Positions 45,236-53,672 of a DNA stretch of 64,000 bases are shown here, in pieces. The stretch's first letter is position 1, and each line of letters starts with the position of its first letter. Made by a program: the position numbers and the translations under genes. The stretch is from an uncultured Schlesneria sp. (GTDB taxonomy: Bacteria; Planctomycetota; Planctomycetia; Planctomycetales; Planctomycetaceae), in the NCBI GenBank assembly GCA_903904835.1, contig CAIVEI010000070.1, forward strand, positions 1 through 64,000, read 5' to 3'. The notes under the pieces were generated by a model, which was not told where the DNA came from, did not search any database, and was given only the letters and a program-made list of their open reading frames with translations.

Positions 45236-46300
45236 ATGAAAAAACGTCTTCCGTCACTGACACGCCACAAGGCTACCGGACAAGCTCGTGTCTGGTACAA
45301 CGGCAAAGATCACTACCTTGGCGCGTACGGTTCACCGGAAAGCCGCATCCGTTACGCTGATCTGATCAAGGAAATCGCCACCGGACTACCCGTTGACCCG
45401 ATTGCCCAACGTGGCACCGACGACACCGGCCCGACGATCAACGAAATATCATCGGCGTTCGAAAAGTGGGCTGACGGCCACTATCGGAAAAACGGCAAAC
45501 GGACTGCCGAATACGATTGCGTCAAGTCGGCCATTACTCCACTGGTCCACCTGTTCGGCGACACTCCGGCAAAGTCATTCGGTCCCAAGTCCCTCAAAGC
45601 TGTTCGCCAGAAGATGCTGGACGGCGGGACATGGTGCAGGGAGTACATCAACAAGTCGGTCGGACGCATCCGGCGGCTATTCCGTTGGGCTGTTGAAAAT
45701 GAACTGGTCCCATCAACGGTACTTCTCGGTCTCGAAGCTGTGGCAGCATTACGCGAGGGTCATCCAGACGCCACGGATCACGCTCCACGGACTGCCATTA
45801 AGAAAGACATTCTGGACGCTGTCCGTGCAGCCGTAAGCCCGGAAACGCGCGATATGATCGATCTGGCGATTCTCACGGGCTGTCGTCCTGGCGAACTGGT
45901 TTCGCTCACATCTGAGATGATTGACCAATCCGACCCGACCGCATGGGTGGCAGTTTTGACCGACCACAAGATGAGGCACAAGGGGAAGCAACGGGCGCTC
46001 GTATTCGGATTACGCGGCCAAGAGATTCTGGCAAAGTACATGACCGGAAAGCCGTCTGCGAAATTGTTCCCGATTCAGAGGGCGACATTTTCCAATCGGT
46101 TGAAAAAGACCTGCGACGATTTGAAGTTGCCACGGTTTACGGGGCATTGGCTACGTCATTTGGCTGCGACCGAGATAAGGCAAGTCCACGGGCTTGATGG
46201 CGTACAGGCATCGCTTGGACATGCCAACGCGTCGATGAGCGATCACTACGCACACGTTGACTTGGAAAAAGCCAAAGCTGTTGCACGCGTTCGAGGTTGA
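45236..46300 (+). CDS. int: Tyrosine recombinase/integrase of element B
   Basis: A 354-residue integrase with a short N-terminal arm region (GQARVWYNGKDHYLGAYGSPES), a SAM-like core-binding domain (about 65-165) and the catalytic residues R217 (GCRPGELVSL), H304-x-x-R307 (HWLRHLAAT), H329 (LGHANA) and Y338 (HYAHVD). The beginning, which likens substrate-protein features (YGSPESRIRYADLI), is typical of many planctomycete integrases. GAAGGATC lies upstream of the ATG. It shares the tRNA-Leu target with the element A integrase but is a distant relative, so two independent lineages use this site. Confidence 0.92.
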   Translation: MKKRLPSLTRHKATGQARVWYNGKDHYLGAYGSPESRIRYADLIKEIATGLPVDPIAQRGTDDTGPTINEISSAFEKWADGHYRKNGKRTAEYDCVKSAITPLVHLFGDTPAKSFGPKSLKAVRQKMLDGGTWCREYINKSVGRIRRLFRWAVENELVPSTVLLGLEAVAALREGHPDATDHAPRTAIKKDILDAVRAAVSPETRDMIDLAILTGCRPGELVSLTSEMIDQSDPTAWVAVLTDHKMRHKGKQRALVFGLRGQEILAKYMTGKPSAKLFPIQRATFSNRLKKTCDDLKLPRFTGHWLRHLAATEIRQVHGLDGVQASLGHANASMSDHYAHVDLEKAKAVARVRG

Positions 46301-46381
46301 TACCGTCGCTACCAGTCACACAAAAAGGTGGAAGACTCTTCCACCTTTTCTTCCCACAATTTCAATCAAGGGATACGACCC

Positions 46382-46555
46382 ATGACATCTGACAAGGCAA
46401 TCAAATTACGTGACATCCAAACCGCGAGGTTCGCGTCACTGCTGAAAATCATCAAGATTCTGGACGAACTGGAAACCACTGAAAACGATACGGAATTTGG
46501 CGACGGGGAAGCGGCCCGAACTTGGGTACTCGAACAACTCACGGACGAGAAATGA
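46382..46555 (+). CDS. Small hypothetical protein (57 residues)
   Basis: A short acidic helical protein (MTSDKAIKLRDIQTARF, LLKIIKILDELETTEND). It overlaps the next gene by four bases (ATGA), which supports expression. Function unknown; its position after the integrase and before two HTH genes suggests the control region of element B. Confidence 0.55.
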   Translation: MTSDKAIKLRDIQTARFASLLKIIKILDELETTENDTEFGDGEAARTWVLEQLTDEK

Positions 46556-46776
46556 TTGCCATGAAAACCGAACCCAAACCGCACGTCTGCGGAATTGTTC
46601 GAGGGAGGATCTACACGGCGGGTGAACTGATCACGTCATTCAGGATCACAGAAAAGACGCTCCAAACCTGGATTGATGAGGGACTGACGCCAGCCCGCAA
46701 ACACACGAAAACACGATTTTTCTTAGGCGATGATCTGGTCGAATTCCTTTTCCCACATCGGACGGAAACGACATGA
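46552..46776 (+). CDS. Small HTH_17/excisionase-like protein
   Basis: A 74-residue protein, or 71 residues if ATG 46561 is used. The core reads GRIYTAGELITSFRITEKTL, QTWIDEGLTPARKHTKTRFF and GDDLVEFLF, a MerR/excisionase winged helix. It overlaps both neighbours by four bases. It is the best candidate for the excision factor of element B. Confidence 0.7.
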   Translation: MIAMKTEPKPHVCGIVRGRIYTAGELITSFRITEKTLQTWIDEGLTPARKHTKTRFFLGDDLVEFLFPHRTETT

Positions 46777-47000
46777 AGACAGAGACAACCATCAAGCCGA
46801 TCAACTATCAACCGTTGCCAAGCTCTGGTCGTTTTCTTTCTGAGGACTGGGCGCAGATACTCGGATGCGAACCGGAAACGCTTCGAAAAAACCTAAAGGA
46901 AAAAAGCATCCGTACGATAGTTTTCGGCGCGAAGACCATCATTGACGCTGAATGGTTCTGGGCGGACTTGATCCGATGTCAGCAGCCGCCAGCCGTATGA
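46773..47000 (+). CDS. Small HTH-like protein, third of the overlapping trio
   Basis: A 75-residue product. The segment RFLSEDWAQILGCEPETLRK, followed by NLKEKSIRTIVFGAKTIIDAEWFW, resembles a second winged-helix domain of the same general kind as the preceding protein. It is coupled to it by an ATGA overlap and followed by a strong terminator at 47030-47062. The two proteins may act together on the att site or on the integrase promoter. Confidence 0.65.
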   Translation: MKTETTIKPINYQPLPSSGRFLSEDWAQILGCEPETLRKNLKEKSIRTIVFGAKTIIDAEWFWADLIRCQQPPAV

Positions 47001-47029
47001 AGCCATAATGCCACGGACCCCGCCAACGG

Positions 47030-47062
47030 ACCCCTGTTTACGATCAGTAGGCAGGGGTTTTT
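47030..47062 (+). terminator. Rho-independent terminator after the small regulators
   Basis: ACCCCTG (47030-47036) pairs with CAGGGGT (47052-47058) and runs into TTTTT. Confidence 0.75.
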
Positions 47063-47209
47063 AGTTTTCCGATCGTCTTTTTTTAAAAGTGGTAGGGAAG
47101 TAATACCATTTTCATATTACTCCGCTCCAAGTGGTCTATTCTTGGCTCGAATCCGCCCATAGCCTGCAACGAGTCTCAGACGTTCCACGTTTTTTCAGGA
47201 GGATTCGAA

Positions 47210-47503
47210 ATGGACAAGGAAGACTTACTGCACTTCGGGACTGAAGCCGCTGCTCAGTTTCCTGGACGGCGGCCAAGCCGAGCAACGATGTGGCGATGGT
47301 ATCTTCGAGGCTGCAAGGGCGTGAAGCTCGAAACGATTCTGATTGGCGGCCAACGATACACGTCAAAGGCTGCGATTGAAAGATTCATCCAAGATCAGAA
47401 CCAACCCAAAGACCAGCCAGCAGAATTGGCACCGATCAGCGCGACGCAACGAGCACGACAAAACACCGCTGCACGCCAAGCCCTTGCCGCTATCGGCATC
47501 TGA
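47210..47503 (+). CDS. DUF1580 protein
   Basis: A 97-residue protein of the DUF1580 family, which is found mainly in planctomycete genomes. Diagnostic segments are FPGRRPSRATMWRWYLRGCKG, LETILIGGQRYTSKAAIERF. The pattern suggests a small DNA-binding winged helix. TCAGGAGG precedes the start. It begins the second gene block of element B. Confidence 0.82.
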   Translation: MDKEDLLHFGTEAAAQFPGRRPSRATMWRWYLRGCKGVKLETILIGGQRYTSKAAIERFIQDQNQPKDQPAELAPISATQRARQNTAARQALAAIGI

Positions 47504-47579
47504 AAAAAATGTCTCTCAATTCGTCATGGTAATTTCGCCCGGACGACCACCAGTTCTCTTTCTTGAAGGATCACGACAA

Positions 47580-48128
47580 ATGCAGTTTCCATCAGTACCG
47601 TTCAACAGTCCAAAAGTGTTGATCGCACTCCACACGAAAATCTCGGGTGAACTGGAAAAGCTCGAAGGCGACAAAAACGCTCTCGCGGGGACAATCCAAG
47701 AAATCAAAACCAAATCGGCGAAGGGTTTTGCCGTTAAATCGGCACACGAGTGCCAGCAATTGAGGTGGTCACACCTTGAACGCGAGATCGCACTCAGAAA
47801 CGAAATCATCTCGTTCTTGGAAGGGGATTACAAAACCCACGTCGTTGAACTCAGTCGCGTTGCCAATGAAAAACCGGCATCGGTTCAAGCTGAACTCAAG
47901 ACGGGATTTGAGCGACTTGGTTTTCCAACCAACGAGGATCAAGAGGGACGCATCCCTGAGACGTTTTATCGTTACCACCCGAGATTCAGACAGGCATTGC
48001 AGGACGCTGATTTTGCCACTGATCTTGTCGGCAGAATCGGGAGCATGGTCAACACCCATCTTACGGGAATCGCTGATTGCGAAGAACGAATGGAAAAGTT
48101 TCGCGACCGTACGCTTCAACTCGCTTAA
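47580..48128 (+). CDS. Coiled-coil hypothetical protein (182 residues)
   Basis: Start ATG 47580 is supported by GAAGGA; the frame remains open upstream without coding character. The product is mostly helical (LHTKISGELEKLEGDKNALAG, LRWSHLEREIALRNEIISFL), with no known domain. It lies between the DUF1580 gene and further small genes leading to the primase-helicase. An accessory role in element replication is possible. Confidence 0.65.
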   Translation: MQFPSVPFNSPKVLIALHTKISGELEKLEGDKNALAGTIQEIKTKSAKGFAVKSAHECQQLRWSHLEREIALRNEIISFLEGDYKTHVVELSRVANEKPASVQAELKTGFERLGFPTNEDQEGRIPETFYRYHPRFRQALQDADFATDLVGRIGSMVNTHLTGIADCEERMEKFRDRTLQLA

Positions 48129-48173
48129 TCGCCAACCGACCACACATTAACAGCAGTTATCAGAGGAATAAAA

Positions 48174-48575
48174 ATGTCTGAAACAATTCGAATAAACCCG
48201 AACCGAGTGGACTCTATCGAACGAGCAGCAGAGCAAACACTCAGCAACGCAAGTAAGACGCAGTTCGGGGCGGCATCTCCGCAGAACGTCAAGATCCGCG
48301 AAGCTCTGGACGCTGTTCGTGCTCACAAAAATCGGGACTGTCCGTTTCAACCGGGAGGATGGAGGCTCTTCCGACAAGGCGTTGATTTTGATCAACATTG
48401 TCGTGAGGAACGAGTTTTGATTCACCGTCTGTTTGGCGCGCTCTGTGGCGTTGACGTTGGACCAATGGCACCAACCGAACCGACCCCGCCAGTGGTGCCA
48501 AAGCGGAAACTGACTTACCTGGAATCTCTTCAACGACAGATGAACCAGCCAGAAAAGAAAGTAGTCCTGACGTGA
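48174..48575 (+). CDS. Hypothetical protein (133 residues)
   Basis: A plus-strand gene starting MSETIRINPNRVDSIERAAE behind AGAGGAA. The middle reads FQPGGWRLFRQGVDFDQHCREE and the C-terminal third is Pro-rich (PTEPTPPVVPKRK). No family is recognised. The next gene overlaps its stop by four bases with a GTG start. Confidence 0.6.
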   Translation: MSETIRINPNRVDSIERAAEQTLSNASKTQFGAASPQNVKIREALDAVRAHKNRDCPFQPGGWRLFRQGVDFDQHCREERVLIHRLFGALCGVDVGPMAPTEPTPPVVPKRKLTYLESLQRQMNQPEKKVVLT

Positions 48576-48799
48576 ACAACCGCGACGCCATAAACGATTG
48601 CGAGCGTTGTTCAACTCGACTGCATCGAAAGATACAGTCGAAACTAAATCGACTGGCATTCTCAACGGACCCTCGCAAAGACTGTCAATTGCTTGAAGCT
48701 GAAGTTGAAGCGGATCGACAAAAGCTTGAGGAACTTGACCGGCTCGTAGCCAGCGAAGATTTCGAAGCCGTTCGCGAATTCTTGCGGACTCTTTTCTAA
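48572..48799 (+). CDS. Small helical hypothetical protein (75 residues)
   Basis: Begins with GTG overlapping the previous TGA (GTGA). The product has a short Cys-containing start (INDCERCSTRLHRKIQSKL) and a charged helical C-terminus (ECQ-free LEAEVEADRQKLEELDRLV). No family is recognised. It is followed by the strong inverted repeat at 48814-48842. Confidence 0.55.
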   Translation: MNNRDAINDCERCSTRLHRKIQSKLNRLAFSTDPRKDCQLLEAEVEADRQKLEELDRLVASEDFEAVREFLRTLF

Positions 48800-48813
48800 C
48801 CTAAAAAAACAAG

Positions 48814-48842
48814 AACGGCACCAGCTTGTCACTGGTGCCGTT
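48814..48842 (-). terminator. Eleven-bp hairpin before the primase-helicase gene
   Basis: AACGGCACCAG (48814-48824) pairs perfectly with 48832-48842 around CTTGTCA. On the minus strand it is followed by CTTGTTTTTTT, a classical terminator; on the plus strand no T-run follows. For plus-strand transcripts it could be an attenuator or mRNA-processing structure just upstream of 48880. Confidence 0.6.
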
Positions 48843-48879
48843 CCCAATTTCTTCACCCCCGCCAAGAGGTAAAACCATT

Positions 48880-51138
48880 ATGCAAACTATTTGCAGCTCT
48901 GACAAGACAATTTCACGTAAAAACCTAAAGAACGTCAAGAGACCGTATTGTGCCGATGATGTTCTGCTGCCAGTATTGGCGGACGATGACCGGACCCCAC
49001 TTTTTAGTGGCATCGTCGATGGCACTGAAGTCTATATCACCGGCGGGAGTTCACCGGAAGCCGTTGTTCGCACTCTGATTGAAGCCAATGCGTCAAACGT
49101 CCGTGAATACCTTCATTGCCACTGTATCGAACCGGTTAAGGAATCTCTGCCACTGTTCGATGGCATCACCTGGACCGTCGATCAAGTCGAATATGATAAG
49201 CAAACAAACGAATGGAATATCTCTGGGGACGCGCGGACTGAGATTGTCGAACCCTATCCGATGGGAACAACCACGGCACGCATCGACCGGCAGATACAAC
49301 ACGGCCAACCGGACCCCGACGCATTTATAACCCGTCGATGCGTTACCCTGAAATTCTCAGACACCGACCGTGCGAAAAGTTGCCAAGCCTGGCTCACTTC
49401 GAAATACAAATTTCCCGCCGGCGCGTTGATCGTGGCAGATGATGAGACATGGTTGATTTACCCGTTCACGTTCAATCCGACGCCAGAAGAATTGATCATC
49501 GCCGATGGACGGAAAAAGCTCGCCATGTTGCAGGCACCTATCCGCAAACGATTGCAGGAGGTATCCAGCTTTCCAATTTTCGATGGCACCAACGAAGGCG
49601 ACCGGCTCCTGGCAGAACTGGTTCGATTGTCTGCCGAATCTGGACGCCGGATTGATGACGAACGGGAAACCTTTTGGTCGAGCGATGAACCCCTGGACGA
49701 TGACCAGCAATATCGAATCGATCACGGGGATTCTCGGCACTGCCGCCGATTCCTGGAAGCCATAGCTCCACGGTTTGGAATCGATGTTGAATCATCGCTC
49801 CGCCTGGACGTGTCGGTGCCCATGCCTTTCATCGGGGAAGCAACCGAAATCGTGGCGGACCCTATTTCGAAAAACTGGTTCAAGCCAGTGACGGAAAAAA
49901 TGCTCGAACAAATTGCCGATGAGATCACCGAAGAGGCGGCGTTGTGGAATCCCGGCGGTTTACTTCAAGAATGGATTGATTTCAATCTTCGGACGGCACA
50001 CAAGCGCCAGCCGGAATTGGCCTGTATATCTGCCATTGCCGGTTTCGCTACGCTGATTGGTCGCAAGGTTCAGGACGATTACGGCACCACGCCAAATTGC
50101 TATCTGATCGGCATTGCCGCAAGCTCTGCCGGTAAACAGCATCCGATGAACTTGAACAAGCTGGTTATCGCCACGGCGGGCGGCGGGAATATGTTGCAGG
50201 ACGGACTTGCCAGCCATGCGGGACTACATTCCGCGCTCGTCAACAGTCCGTCCACGCTCCTTCAGTCCGATGAGATGGGGCGTCTAATGACCGTACTGGG
50301 CAACAGTAAGCAAGCTCCTCCACACTTGGCGGGAATCATCGACATCTGGTTAAAACTCTTCAGTTCTGCGAGTACTGTCTACATCGCTCCGGCCTACGCG
50401 GACAAGAAAAATAACCATTCGATTCAGTTCCCGAACTTCTGCATCTATGGGACTTCAATCCCCGCGAACTTTTACGGATCGTTGACCAAAGAGGCATTGT
50501 CGGACGGCCTGTTCAATCGGTTCCTGATTGTGGAAGCCAGTGATAACAATCCGCCAATGCAGAAACCCGACCCGTTGATGGTCCCGCCATCGCTGGCAGA
50601 GGTCACCAAATGGTGGCATAACTACAAGGCCGATCCCCTGGCAGACGGCGGACCCCGTATTCTGACGACATCGCCAGTAGCCGAGAAGGAATTCAAGGCG
50701 CTGAATAAAATCGTTGACAGGCACCGACTAGCGGAAGAAAAACGGGGCACACAAGTATGGGGCAGGACTTGGGAATACGCGCGGAAGCTGGCATTGATTC
50801 ACCAATGCAGTCTGAACCATGAAGCTGTCGAGATATCCGGCCCGTCTGCGAAGTGGGCGTGTGCATTCGTTTTGAAGCTCACACAACGAATGGAACAACT
50901 TGCCGCTGATCACGTCGCGGATGGTGCTTTCGATGCCATCGGCAAGAAGCTGCTGCTCTTTATTCGCGATGGTGGCACCGGCGGACGAACGCGACGTGAA
51001 GTAAGTCGCCAAGTTAGGAATCTTCCGGCCCGTGACATGGACGCAGTTTTGGCAAAGCTGGAGGAAAACGGCGAGATTGAAAAGGAGCCGTACCAACCGC
51101 CAATCGGGCGTCCAGCCTGGATGTATCGGGCGATCTGA
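48880..51138 (+). CDS. DUF3987-like primase-helicase
   Basis: A protein of about 752 residues starting MQTICSSDKT behind AAGAGG. The C-terminal half matches the DUF3987 helicase-like family of phages and plasmids: NCYLIGIAASSAGKQ with a degenerate Walker A (SSAGKQ), LLQSDEMGRLM as Walker B, then FCIYGTSIPANFYGSL and DGLFNRFLIVE. The extreme C-terminus has a winged helix (RTRREVSRQVRNLPARDMDA). The N-terminal half, with CRRFLEAIAPRFGI, may bind the origin. It is the presumed replication protein of element B, with candidate iterons directly downstream. Confidence 0.8.
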   Translation: MQTICSSDKTISRKNLKNVKRPYCADDVLLPVLADDDRTPLFSGIVDGTEVYITGGSSPEAVVRTLIEANASNVREYLHCHCIEPVKESLPLFDGITWTVDQVEYDKQTNEWNISGDARTEIVEPYPMGTTTARIDRQIQHGQPDPDAFITRRCVTLKFSDTDRAKSCQAWLTSKYKFPAGALIVADDETWLIYPFTFNPTPEELIIADGRKKLAMLQAPIRKRLQEVSSFPIFDGTNEGDRLLAELVRLSAESGRRIDDERETFWSSDEPLDDDQQYRIDHGDSRHCRRFLEAIAPRFGIDVESSLRLDVSVPMPFIGEATEIVADPISKNWFKPVTEKMLEQIADEITEEAALWNPGGLLQEWIDFNLRTAHKRQPELACISAIAGFATLIGRKVQDDYGTTPNCYLIGIAASSAGKQHPMNLNKLVIATAGGGNMLQDGLASHAGLHSALVNSPSTLLQSDEMGRLMTVLGNSKQAPPHLAGIIDIWLKLFSSASTVYIAPAYADKKNNHSIQFPNFCIYGTSIPANFYGSLTKEALSDGLFNRFLIVEASDNNPPMQKPDPLMVPPSLAEVTKWWHNYKADPLADGGPRILTTSPVAEKEFKALNKIVDRHRLAEEKRGTQVWGRTWEYARKLALIHQCSLNHEAVEISGPSAKWACAFVLKLTQRMEQLAADHVADGAFDAIGKKLLLFIRDGGTGGRTRREVSRQVRNLPARDMDAVLAKLEENGEIEKEPYQPPIGRPAWMYRAI

Positions 51139-51157
51139 AAACTGTCGCGGGGACTTC

Positions 51158-51351
51158 TGTCCCTTTTGACCACCCACCTTCCCGCTTGCTGCCAGATGGC
51201 AAGGGGGAGGGAAAACGGGGTGAAGGAAACACCCCCCGGTCAAAAGGGACACAATTAATTATGAATATGAAATACTCTATATTTATAGTAGTTTTAGTGG
51301 TTTAGTTCTGTCCGAAGCACTCCGGTCAAAAGTCGGTCAAAAGGACAGAAC
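51158..51351. repeat. GGTCAAAAG repeat cluster, candidate replication origin
   Basis: A 14-base perfect inverted repeat, TGTCCCTTTTGACC (51158-51171) and GGTCAAAAGGGACA (51238-51251), is followed by two direct GGTCAAAAG copies at 51324 and 51335, exactly 11 bases apart. GTTCTGTCC (51305-51313) and GGACAGAAC (51343-51351) form a further inverted repeat around them. An A+T-rich segment lies between. Iteron-like repeats adjacent to a primase-helicase gene suggest an origin. Confidence 0.55.
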
Positions 51352-51589
51352 TCCCCATTTTCGACCGAGCGTCAGACGTATAAGCGGTTTTTGATCGGAC
51401 GGAACTCCCAAAGGTCTGGACGCCGATCATGACCATAATCCCACTGGCAACCTGACAGCCAACCGACCATGCGACAAAAATATCACCGTATTTTCTGATC
51501 GTGCTGGTTTCCATTATCGGCTCGGATGCTTACCTGAGCAGCCAAGCAAGAATCAGCGAACCCTGACCACCCGCACATGGCAACAAATA

Positions 51590-51618
51590 GGAAAAGCCCT
51601 ATTTTATAGGCTTTTTCC
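51590..51618. terminator. Bidirectional terminator between convergent genes
   Basis: GGAAAAGCC-CTAT pairs with ATAG-GCTTTTTCC with a small bulge, giving A- and T-runs on both sides. It lies between the plus-strand primase-helicase and the minus-strand gene at 51887-52285. Confidence 0.6.
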
Positions 51619-51886
51619 AGTTTTTGTGTGAAGGACGAAAAATAATTCGTGAAAGAAAGTGTCAGGCGTGGCGGTGATCAAGTGTATACAGCGTAACGAC
51701 TTACGGCGGGAGGGACCCGTTAGCATGGGGGAGTGATTAAGGGATTCTCTCTGTCTGTGGTCTGTATCGACCGATGGCAATAACGGACCCGCGAGGATGA
51801 CACCAGCCGTCATGATGGCAACCTGGACGACAGAATGATCGTACTGGCAGCCGATGGGCTTGGAACGCATTGTCGTCAAGACTCGA

Positions 51887-52285
51887 TCAATTCTTTCGCT
51901 TCGTTGGTGCATTACGTTCATGGGCATCGACGTGAGTACCATCAGCTTTAGTATACGCCTTAACGTGGACGGGCTTTGGCGTGGTGGTCGATTCCTTCGG
52001 TACTGACGGAACTGGTGATGCAAGGGACTGTATCGGCCTGGATGGCTGCGGCGGCGTATATGTCGGAGCACTTCGGGGAAGGAAACTGACTGCAATGATC
52101 AATCCGAGCAACGACAGGAACGACACCGCAATCGTCAGCCGTACATTGAACCAGAACTGTTTCCACCCTTCCCGATTCGCCAATTCTTTCGCAATACGAG
52201 CGCGTTCAATCGCTCGCAGCTTTTCCTCTTTGGCGAGTAATCGCTCGCGTTTCTTTTCAGCACTTTCAAAGAATGGTATTCGCAC
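51887..52285 (-). CDS. Single-span membrane protein with YTKADGTHV motif
   Basis: A 132-residue protein with a charged N-terminal helix (KKRERLLAKEEKLRAIERAR), one membrane segment (LTIAVSFLSLLGLIIAVSFL, about 50-70), a Pro/Ser-rich linker and the C-terminal motif YTKADGTHVDAHER. Short motifs of this Y-x-R/K-x-DGT-x-V-x-x-H type occur at the ends of many phage and mobile-element proteins, with unknown role. It is the last gene of element B and the only one on the minus strand. Confidence 0.7.
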   Translation of the reverse strand: MRIPFFESAEKKRERLLAKEEKLRAIERARIAKELANREGWKQFWFNVRLTIAVSFLSLLGLIIAVSFLPRSAPTYTPPQPSRPIQSLASPVPSVPKESTTTPKPVHVKAYTKADGTHVDAHERNAPTKRKN

Positions 52286-52626
52286 GATTGGCCCCCCGTG
52301 ACTGAATGACTGATCCAGTGACCATCAGACTATTTCTGAACGGCGACATCAAGTGTCGCGACGACGGGCGGCATGCTCGCAAAGCCGACATAGCGACTAC
52401 CGGGATTCGTTGGCGCTCTCGACGTAAGTATAGTTTTATCACCAAATGATAAGACGATACACCTAGCGAAACACACTAATACCGACGCTACCGGAAATGA
52501 TAAAAATAACCGAGAAACAAAGGGACTTTTTGAGATTGCGTGAGACTCGTTGACATTACATAAGACAGTGACTAAACTCTACAAAATAGGCGGTTTTATC
52601 TTAAAAAGACCTGTTTTCGCGTATTC
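52286..52626. other. Right terminal segment of element B
   Basis: About 340 bases without an ORF. The last 180 bases before the att copy are A+T-rich, typical of the arm of an attachment site. I see no repeat shared with the left end of element B. Confidence 0.5.
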
Positions 52627-52678
52627 TTGAGGGCCTAGTGGTAGCAATACCGTGCAGGTTCGATTCCTGTCTTGGGCA
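52627..52678 (+). repeat. attR: tRNA 3'-end direct repeat, copy 3
   Basis: Fifty-two bases identical to 448-499 of tRNA-Leu, starting in the anticodon loop. This is the right boundary of element B and of the whole tandem array. The four bases TAGG present in the other two copies are absent here. Confidence 0.92.
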
Positions 52679-52683
52679 CTATC

Positions 52684-52722
52684 AAAGGGACTGGCTCCGT
52701 TCGCGGTGCCTGTCCCTTTTTT
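52684..52722 (+). terminator. Terminator after attR, probably the original tRNA-Leu terminator
   Basis: AAAGGGAC (52684-52691) pairs with GTCCCTTT (52712-52719), with TGGC/GCC(T) extending the stem, followed by a run of T to 52722. It would lie directly behind the tRNA gene in the uninterrupted chromosome. A related sequence, GGGACTGGCTCCG, occurs at 54106. Confidence 0.75.
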
Positions 52723-53101
52723 CATTGCCGTTGAGAAGTCCTGAAGCGACCTGCTTCAGGAGTTCTCTTTTTTTCATCCTCGCGACGACAGACGTGACCG
52801 TAAATCTTCCCCTCAGGCGACTCATGTACTGACGCCTCCCCAGGCGAGCCGGGCGACGTCAGTCCCCGGATTCTTTCTTCAAGCCTCGTTGTGCAAGCGT
52901 TCGCATGACCAACCCAGTCGTGCGAGTCGGCCTCCTGACCCCGCACAAGTGCCCGACGGAAGGTTGCCCTCCCATTTTGACCCAGCGAGCCGAGGATCTT
53001 AATTCTCAGATTCTTCAAGATGTTTCGACTCACCACTCACGACTCTCTACCCGCTTTCGCTACGTGAGATTCTGTCTGCTGAAACATGTTGTTCAAAAGA
53101 T
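52723..53101. other. Intergenic chromosomal flank
   Basis: No ORF with coding character. The stretch leads directly into the tandem repeat array at 53102. Confidence 0.45.
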
Positions 53102-53672
53102 TTGCGCAACTATGGCCGAACCGTAGCGGCGGCTTCTGGCCGCTGATCGTCGGACGACAAGGCCGCTCGAAGATGTCAGAAGTTGAGCAACTATGGCGGA
53201 AATCAGGGCTTTTTCAACGTTTCAGAGTTCCGAAAGCTTGCGCAACAATGCTGAGCAACTATGGCCGAACCGTAGCGGCGGCTTTTAGCCGCCGATCTCA
53301 GACGACAAGGCCGCACGACGATGTCGACAGTTGCGCAACTATGAGATTCTTGCGCAACAATGGCGGAATACAGAGCTTTTTCGACATTTCGCAGTTCTCA
53401 ATGATTTGCGCAACTATGGCCGGACCGTAGCCGCGGCTTCTAGCCGCCGACCTCGGATGACAAGACCGCTCGACGATGTCAGAAGTTGAGCAACTATGGG
53501 ATTTTTGCGCAACTATGGCGAAACACATGGCGAAACACATGGCTTTTTCAACGTTTCAGACTTCCGAAAGCTTGCGCAACTATGGCCGAACTATAGCGGC
53601 GGCTTCCACCTGCCGATCTCGGATGACAACGCCGTTCGACGATGACCGCATTTGCGCAACTACGAAGCCAAA
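53102..53672. repeat. Four-unit tandem array with GCGCAACTATGGC motifs
   Basis: Imperfect units begin near 53102, 53252, 53406 and 53573 (periods about 150, 154 and 167). Each opens with GCGCAACTATGGCC or a one-base variant, continues with a hairpin of the type CGGCGGCT-tt-AGCCGCCG and the segment GACGACAAGGCCGC, and ends with CTTTTTCAACGTTTC. The CAACTATG or CAACAATG core occurs about ten times. Short frames inside repeat AIVAQ on the minus strand and are by-products. No spacer structure or cas genes are present. It may be a structured RNA or a host repeat. Confidence 0.75.

Larger units (their letters stand above)
51139..51886. other. Non-coding region after the primase-helicase
   Basis: About 750 bases without a convincing gene. 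It contains the repeat cluster at 51158-51351 and the bidirectional terminator at 51590-51618. Around 51255-51300 the sequence is A+T-rich, as often seen beside an origin. Confidence 0.5.

Noticed and set aside
53102-53672. CRISPR array
   Set aside because: The units are about 150 bases, imperfect and contiguous. There are no unique spacers of uniform length and no cas genes in the window.
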